In this document: positions 58,902 to 64,000 of the stretch, piece by piece | Layout of the letters: every line of letters starts with the position of its first letter | Numbering within the stretch: the stretch's first letter is position 1 | NCBI GenBank assembly: GCA_032622095.1 | Contig: CP136064.1 | Coordinates: 262,549,863 to 262,613,862 of the forward strand | Direction of reading: 5' to 3' | Length of the DNA: 64,000 nt | DNA from: Siphonodentalium dalli | Taxonomy: Eukaryota; Mollusca; Scaphopoda; Gadilida; Siphonodentaliidae | Translations under genes and position numbers: made by a program | Notes under the pieces: model-generated | What the model was told of the DNA's origin: nothing | The model's database searches: none | What the model saw: the letters and a program-made list of their open reading frames with translations, nothing else

Positions 58902-59056
58902 GTATGCCGATTAAACACATATGCAAAACACACACACCCGTTTAACGTAATAATACCCAAATTTGATTTGCAATATTGGAAAAATATATATTGCGTAAAT
59001 AAAACCTCAAAGATATTTCATGAGTCCTAAATCACGATTGTTGTTCTGGAACATGG

Positions 59057-59088
59057 AATCGCACTCGTGGCAACAGCATGGTCATACG
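59057..59088 (+). pseudogene. Stalk exon copy 3, decayed
   Basis: Nearly identical to copy 2 (AATCGCACTCGTGGCAACAG then CATGGTCATACG). The acceptor is destroyed (ATGG) and the donor GT is changed to GA. Confidence 0.6.
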
Positions 59089-59409
59089 GAATGCCGATTA
59101 AACATATATGCAAAACAAACATCCTCGTTTAACGTAATAATGCCCAAATTAGATTTGACATATCTTCGTGTAAAAGGCAAGTTTGTCGCTAAGACAAATT
59201 GACTTGCATGAATTGTTCTCATTGCGTACAGACCGTTCAATTGTGTTGTGTTTTGAAATATTATAACAATATATATTGCGTAAATAAAACAGCAAACATA
59301 TTTTGCTATCTGTCACTGATAGCGTTGACTGTAGACATCAGTGGTCATTAAATACAAACTATTAATTATCCCCAACCAGGCATAAATCATGATTGTCGTT
59401 ATTTGACAG

Positions 59410-59478
59410 GAACATACAGCACTCACGATGTTCACAGCGAATATCCGTGGACTACACCAGCTTTTACTGGGTCATACG
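59410..59478 (+). CDS. Stalk exon copy 4 (intact juxtamembrane linker)
   Basis: Acceptor TTGACAG and donor GTAAGT (59479) bound 69 nt in phase 1-1. It encodes GTYSTHDVHSEY then PWTTPAFTGSY, the same pattern as copy 1 (S-T...H-S-E-x-x...TT). It joins lectin domain B upstream (GGA) and the transmembrane exon downstream (GGA) without stops. This is the only copy in the array with both splice sites and a clean frame, so it is the one used in the 659-residue model. Confidence 0.75.
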
Positions 59479-59510
59479 GTAAGTTTAGTAAAAATAACAA
59501 AAAGTTTAAC

Positions 59511-59726
59511 GTCATAGTACCAATTACAGATTTTATGTTTTTGTTTTATTGAGAACAAAGAATAAAAAAGGAGGAACAGGAAAAGTACACGCACACATTC
59601 ACGCTCTCAATTCAGGACACGGAAGAACAAAGCCCTGGCCTACATATTGCGTTCTGACAATTTTATCAGACACCATTCAACTTAAAAGCGAGAAGAAGCA
59701 GCGATACTAGGGTATATTTACACACT
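59511..59726. other. Intronic stretch, nothing recognised
   Basis: Short AT-rich spacer before the MITE. Confidence 0.4.
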
Positions 59727-60232
59727 AAGTGTTGTCATCACTAAATCCAGCATTCTGATTGGTCGGCGCCCACGTGGCTAGTTGCAGTTATTTCTCGGTA
59801 AATGCGCAACGCCTCATAACACCAAGCTAATAACACCATCGATACGTCATTGGGTTTGGAAAGACGAACGCGTAATGTTTTGGGCGCGTTTGGACTCGCG
59901 CAGGATTGACTTAATACATCATCGGGTTTCAATATGAAGATAAATTGTTCCTATTAACTTTTGGCAAGGGTGCTATTGGGTATTTTGGGCTGATGTTGTC
60001 ACGATACACTTTTCGATAAATATATTTACAAAAGTGGCTTTCTCGCTAAATGTATATAAATATAAGGATTAACTGTCATGTGGACTATTTTTATGGAGAT
60101 GTAACGGTGAGGTAAGTGGTCATAACTTGTATGTAAAACCCTTCGGGTTTTACACAAGTTATGTCCACTTACCTCACCGTTACATCTCCATAAAAACAGT
60201 CCACATGACAGTTAATCCTTATATAACATTGA
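59727..60232. mobile_element. MITE-like element with a terminal hairpin, copy 2
   Basis: Opposite orientation to the copy at 21603-22182. It begins ACTTAGTGTTGTCATCACTA and GGTCGGCGCCCACGTGGC, continues GGAAAGACGAACGCGTAATG, and ends in a hairpin of ATAAGGATTAACTGTCATGT arms with CCCTTCGGG at the loop. Separates stalk copy 4 from copy 5. Confidence 0.85.
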
Positions 60233-60693
60233 CATATTATTGTCCGAAAATGGGCTTTCTTTAGTAACAACAATGGTGATAAAGAACAATAAATTGATTT
60301 CTTGTCTTCACAAGAACTAACACTTTCGCTTATTAGACAGCTAAGGTGGTGAATGATGTGTAATGTTTAAGGTTTACAGAGTTCCAAACATTATGTGCAG
60401 TATATGTGTGGATGTTAACTTTCCAAAATTGTTATTGTGTCAGTTAAATACCATTATGACTACTTGTTGCACTGTGGTGGTTTTGAATTCGTGTTGGCAC
60501 GGATCATCATTTGTGTTTATTTGTAACATGTTTGGAGAGTCAACATGAGAGTTCACACTTCGGCCTATGCACGGTGTCAATGATTTGATCACTGTACAAG
60601 ACATTGTAACGGATGGCTAGTTTTTTACGATATTCACACGATATTATGTCAACAATGGAAGTTCACAAAATCATGATTGACGTTCTGTCACAG

Positions 60694-60755
60694 GAAAACA
60701 CAGCTCATGACAGCCACAGCGAAGCATATCAGACAACTACACAATTTTGCATTGG
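60694..60755 (+). pseudogene. Stalk exon copy 5, frameshifted
   Basis: Acceptor TGTCACAG is intact and GAAAACACAGCTCATGAC aligns with copy 1, but one base is lost relative to it. The phase-1 frame therefore reads AGC TCA TGA, and no good donor follows. Shifting the frame restores HDSHSEAYQTT, showing descent from the same exon. Confidence 0.65.
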
Positions 60756-60959
60756 TTATAATAAATAAGGCCAAACTATATATATATATATTCCAACAGG
60801 ACACAGCTTTGGTCTAGGGACATATAACAATTTTCAGATTCATCCACAAGATTTACCCATTTACCCTAACTACATGAAATTATTTGGTAATAGAATCGAT
60901 TCACCAAGATAGTTATAGCTTGCAGTACAGTCCAGATCCAATTTAAGCACAAAATCGCT

Positions 60960-61112
60960 CAGAGCACACATCACTACCTAAATAAAATAACGTGTTCAGT
61001 GACTGGATAGGTTGATAATACAATGTTTTTGAACTTCCTCATTCAAATGGCTTTAATGTGGAATATGTTGTATATAATATGATCTGGGGATTCGACAATT
61101 AAGTGGGCCATC
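60960..61112. mobile_element. MITE fragment, CCCACTTAATTTTCG family, copy 3
   Basis: GGTTGATAATACAATGTTTT, TCAAATGGCTTTAATGTGGA and ATTCGACAATTAAGTGGGCC match the right half of the copies at 2366 and 46803. The left arm is not visible, so this is partial. It ends 50 bp before the transmembrane exon. Confidence 0.65.
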
Positions 61113-61161
61113 AAAGTATATTTGTCCAAACGTGGTCTAAACCATCGTATTCTCTTTACAG

Positions 61162-61273
61162 GATCAAGTACAATTGGGACAAATAGTTCAGAGGATGATA
61201 TCACAGACACTACTGTCATCATCGGTGTCGTGGTTGGCCTCCTATTGGTAGTAGCTATTTGTTCAGCTTGCAT
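61162..61273 (+). CDS. Transmembrane exon
   Basis: Acceptor TTTACAG and donor GTAAGT (61274) bound a 112-nt exon, phase 1 in, phase 2 out. It encodes SSTIGTNSSEDDITDT followed by a ~22-residue hydrophobic helix (TVIIGVVVGLLLVVAICSAC). An NSS glycosylation site lies just outside. The helix contains a G-x3-G motif (GVVVG), which in other receptors favours helix-helix pairing. The basic stop-transfer follows in the next exon, giving outside-in (type I) topology. The phase-2 donor differs from the phase-1 rule of the ectodomain exons, marking the end of the shuffled module region. Confidence 0.92.
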
Positions 61274-63122
61274 GTAAGTACCTGACTAATCTCATTATAA
61301 AACAAATCCCACACCATCATCCCCTTAATATCGGTCTAATTGTATGTATTTATGGCAACTGGTCGCCAATACAAACACGGTATAACTATAGTGATTCGGC
61401 CAATCCAAAGGTCATTCTAAACAATTTAAAGAGCCTTATGTATGGGGCAGGCTGATGACGTTTTACAGTGTGTGCTGTTCCGGTACCCCTTTTTGTCAGT
61501 AGCATGTTATAAGGTGACCAGAGGCTAAACAAAATCCAATTACCCAAGTGTGTCCAAATGTCAATATAATCAAATGTGGACAAAAAACTGGTTTTGTTGT
61601 CGCATTTAGTGGTCTAATATTAGATAGTGCTTTGTATGTATAGGCAATTTTGTCTATTTTATCTACATTTGTTGATCCAATGGATATATGTGAATCTTAA
61701 CTGTCCACCTGTATTGAAGTGTCTATCGTCTGTATATACAATTTTGACAAAACGCTGCATGTGGTTGTTGTGCATCATATATCATGCAGAGAATTAAGCT
61801 CATTTTGAACATAAATGAGGCACAAAAACAGTAGATTCTGAAATAAGTTCATAATGATCGTATACCAGTTATTCCGTTGAATGGCGAGGGCTGCAATGGA
61901 ACCGCATTATAAAGAGAGTTAATCTGGTAAGTCGTGTCGATGAAAAAAGTTAGATTAAATCATGCCAATATGGGCGTGTTTCGTATGGGGGTGGGTGTGC
62001 ATCAAATACACCCGATACGGACGCGTATTTGTAATATGAATACTCTCATATAGAACTGTTTTAGTGCTCCATTTCCGTTCATATAGTGCGTAATTCAGAT
62101 TCAAATAATGCCTATATGGGCGTATTTGGGGTTTTTGAAATACGATCAATGTGAACGTATTTTCAAGAGAACCGGCTGTGTTGTGAACTCGAGTTGCCAT
62201 TAATTAGTGTCATGTTTGAGGACACACACACTGCCGGTGGTTTGTTTTGTACAATATTGAGAAGCTAATGTCAACCTCGTATGTTCACAAAAACATGATT
62301 ATATTGCCCTGGACGGCTAGTCATCCTCTCCCCGGATACTTTGTATATGCACAATTGAAGTGACAAGAGTAAACGGTGTGTGTATCCAACCAACTTAAGA
62401 GTTGATTATGTTTTAGTAATGATATGTATTAAAGTTTAGTGAGTGTGGTATAAATAAAGACACCACATGGGAAGGGGATGACAACGAAATAGAAAACATC
62501 ACATGCAATTACAAGTACATTTTACAAACATCTAATAGTAAACATTTCAGTACGACCGATGGTATTGTATTGGTGGCGATTCACCAACCGAAGCACCGTG
62601 TATATGTCTTTCTATATCGGGGTTTAGCGTTGTTGTCCGTCACCCGACCTCCCCAAATAACTGTAATAAAACGTTACAACAGTAACCAGCTTTAATCCAT
62701 AGAAAATATTATATTTGTTCTGAAACCACAGGTGTTGTCAACTGAAAGTAATAATTTGAATAAAAAATATATACATTTTCACAATGTTTATATAAATACG
62801 AACTCATTTGACCTCGTGAATTGACACTGTGAATTAAATATTATCAAGGTTATTTCGATGCGGAATTCAACATGAAATATATATTATAATACATCATTGT
62901 GAATGTAAGAGTTCACGTTTCCGATGTATATAACATTATTTATTGATGTGTATAGTAACAACGATTAAAGGTGACAACATTGATAACCCCGGCACTGGAA
63001 CTCGGCGTAACGTCTGCTATCGAAAGATATATACACGGGGCTTGAAAATAACGCTATGTTCACTGCTGTCACGGACTTCAAGTTGAAGCTATGATTCGTA
63101 ATCACTAGTCATTTGATTTCAG
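61274..63122. other. Last intron
   Basis: Contains a diverged repeat at 61935-62170 (GTCGATGAAAAAAGTTAGATT, CCAATATGGGCGTG, TGCCTATATGGGCGTATTTG) related to 15370-15550. Nothing coding recognised. Confidence 0.45.
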
Positions 63123-63627
63123 ATATTTCCTTTATCGACGGCGTCGCCAGAAAACAAATACGAATAATGCTGTTGACACACAAGGCGAGATTGAATTGCA
63201 AGGTGTAGGTCACTTAAGTCAGGAGCAGACAGCAGATTATGACTATGCTTACGCATGTACCAAACCTGAAGTTCCAAACACGCTTGAAAGTGAATACGAG
63301 TTGGAACAACACGGCGTTGGTGTACTCTCAGATGATCCCTGTGACGACACAAGAGGGAGAAAGCTACCCCAGTCTGGTGTTGAGGAATATGAAACTGTGT
63401 GGGACAATCGACCTATAAATTCCTCGTCTAGGTCAAAGGATAACAGTCTTGAGATAGACGATGGAGGTTCGACAATTCTCACAGAATATGACCAGTTGTG
63501 GATTGATAGGAAGACCGTTGTTGATCCAGACGCCAATATTTATGCAACAACAATGACTGATCAGGACGATTATGTGACCCAGAGCAACGTGGCGTCATCC
63601 AAGTTTGATGACGATTATGGATATTAA
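63123..63627 (+). CDS. Cytoplasmic tail exon, tyrosine-rich, stop at 63625
   Basis: After acceptor GATTTCAG the phase-2 frame completes Ile and continues YFLYRRRRQKTN, a strong stop-transfer, for about 167 residues to TAA. The tail is acidic and has many tyrosines in phosphorylation-like settings: DYDYAY, SEYEL, EEYETVW, TEYDQLW, NIYATTM, DDYVTQ and the C-terminal DYGY. TEYDQL fits the immunoreceptor switch pattern T-x-Y-x-x-(V/I/L), and YETV resembles a Y-x-x-V SH2 site. No kinase, death or TIR domain is present, so signalling would go through recruited SH2 proteins (inference). There is no classical ITAM pair: the spacing between YDQL and YATT is too long and the second lacks Leu/Ile. Confidence 0.92.
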
Positions 63628-63785
63628 TACCTAAACTATTGACCATTTGCGCTATAGCGAGTAATGTGTAAATCTGCACGATGAGTATCCAGCAGCATCG
63701 ATATGATGAAGCAGTGTGTCATGCATGTTTATATCACAGTAACTCGTAAAATGTTATCATACATCATTGTTGGATGATAGCTGAA

Positions 63786-63791
63786 AATAAA
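63786..63791 (+). terminator. Polyadenylation signal AATAAA of the receptor gene
   Basis: AATAAA lies 159 bases after the stop codon, the first such hexamer downstream. A GT-rich stretch (GGTTGGTGAG) follows within 30-45 bases, in the usual place for a downstream element. Confidence 0.7.
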
Positions 63792-64000
63792 TCCATGGTG
63801 GGGAATCACGTGGTTTCGAGGTTGGTGAGTACTACGAATTAAAATGGCCGAGGCGAGTGCTAATGCACAACAACTGACACGAAACATAGCATTTTGACTG
63901 TTACGAGCATATGCTAGTTTATTTTTTATAACAAGTTGATACCTTATTTGTTCGAAAATACAGTCGGATGTTTGTGGAATATACCAGTCCATACCTCTAT
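63792..64000. other. 3' flank, nothing recognised
   Basis: No exon or repeat seen to the window end. Confidence 0.4.

Larger units (their letters stand above)
58440..59510 (+). repeat. Tandem array of stalk-exon units
   Basis: Intron-plus-exon units are repeated four times. Each has AGGCATAAAT-ATGATTGT or TCACGATTGTCGTTCTG before the exon, and AAGTTTGT-ACTAAGACAAA or GTTTAACGTAATAAT after it. The two inner units (about 58790-58960 and 58960-59140) are only ~181 bp and most alike, so they are the youngest duplicate. A fifth exon copy lies at 60694. Confidence 0.85.

Overview
The window reads as AT-rich intron and repeat DNA of an invertebrate animal, most likely a mollusc or another lophotrochozoan (inference). 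Reasons: small exons with canonical GT/AG borders, several non-LTR retrotransposon families, many short inverted-repeat elements, and 'ATGGCGGCC'-type repeats common in such genomes. Nothing prokaryotic is present.

One host gene can be built on the + strand, from 1165 (or 18389) to the stop codon at 63625-63627, with AATAAA at 63786. It encodes a type I membrane receptor: signal peptide, optional LDL-receptor class A (LDLa) module, first half of C-type lectin domain A (CTLD-A), WSC domain 1, WSC domain 2, second half of CTLD-A, complete CTLD-B, short Ser/Thr/His stalk, one transmembrane helix with an RRRRQK stop-transfer, and a ~167-residue tyrosine-rich acidic tail. Exons: 18389-18470, 19251-19436, 22359-22489, 25348-25462, 34438-34559, 38288-38420, 39557-39726, 51741-51924, 53197-53367, 59410-59478, 61162-61273, 63123-63627. 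They sum to 1980 nt (659 codons plus stop), and every junction keeps frame without a stop. A second possible start, 1165-1237 plus the LDLa exon 17767-17883, is also in frame. The main oddity is that both WSC domains, each a two-exon phase 1-1 cassette, lie inside the phase-1 intron that splits CTLD-A. CTLD-B is split at the same point without any insert. The stalk exon has been tandemly duplicated into at least five copies, most of them decayed. Inclusion of copy 1 would create a UGA at the splice junction and predict a secreted isoform.

The rest is mobile DNA in the introns and 5' flank. It includes: an L1/Tx1-like LINE with an open 947-codon ORF (4940-7783, poly-A at 8177) and a decayed relative at 33.7-34.3 kb; two minus-strand LINE copies of another type (13.7-14.8 kb; 46.4-49.3 kb, the latter split by a MITE); a decayed LINE ORF1 (56.9-57.7 kb); a Crypton-like tyrosine recombinase pseudogene (26.4-27.7 kb); a 4.6-kb terminal-inverted-repeat element (28.3-32.9 kb) with mirrored arrays of ~22-bp CTCCC units; a ~4.9-kb palindrome (41.0-45.9 kb); a 1.7-kb Harbinger-like element with TAA target duplications (9.4-11.1 kb); and several families of small foldback elements. 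Exon calls rest on reading domain motifs and splice sites by eye. No transcript evidence was available.
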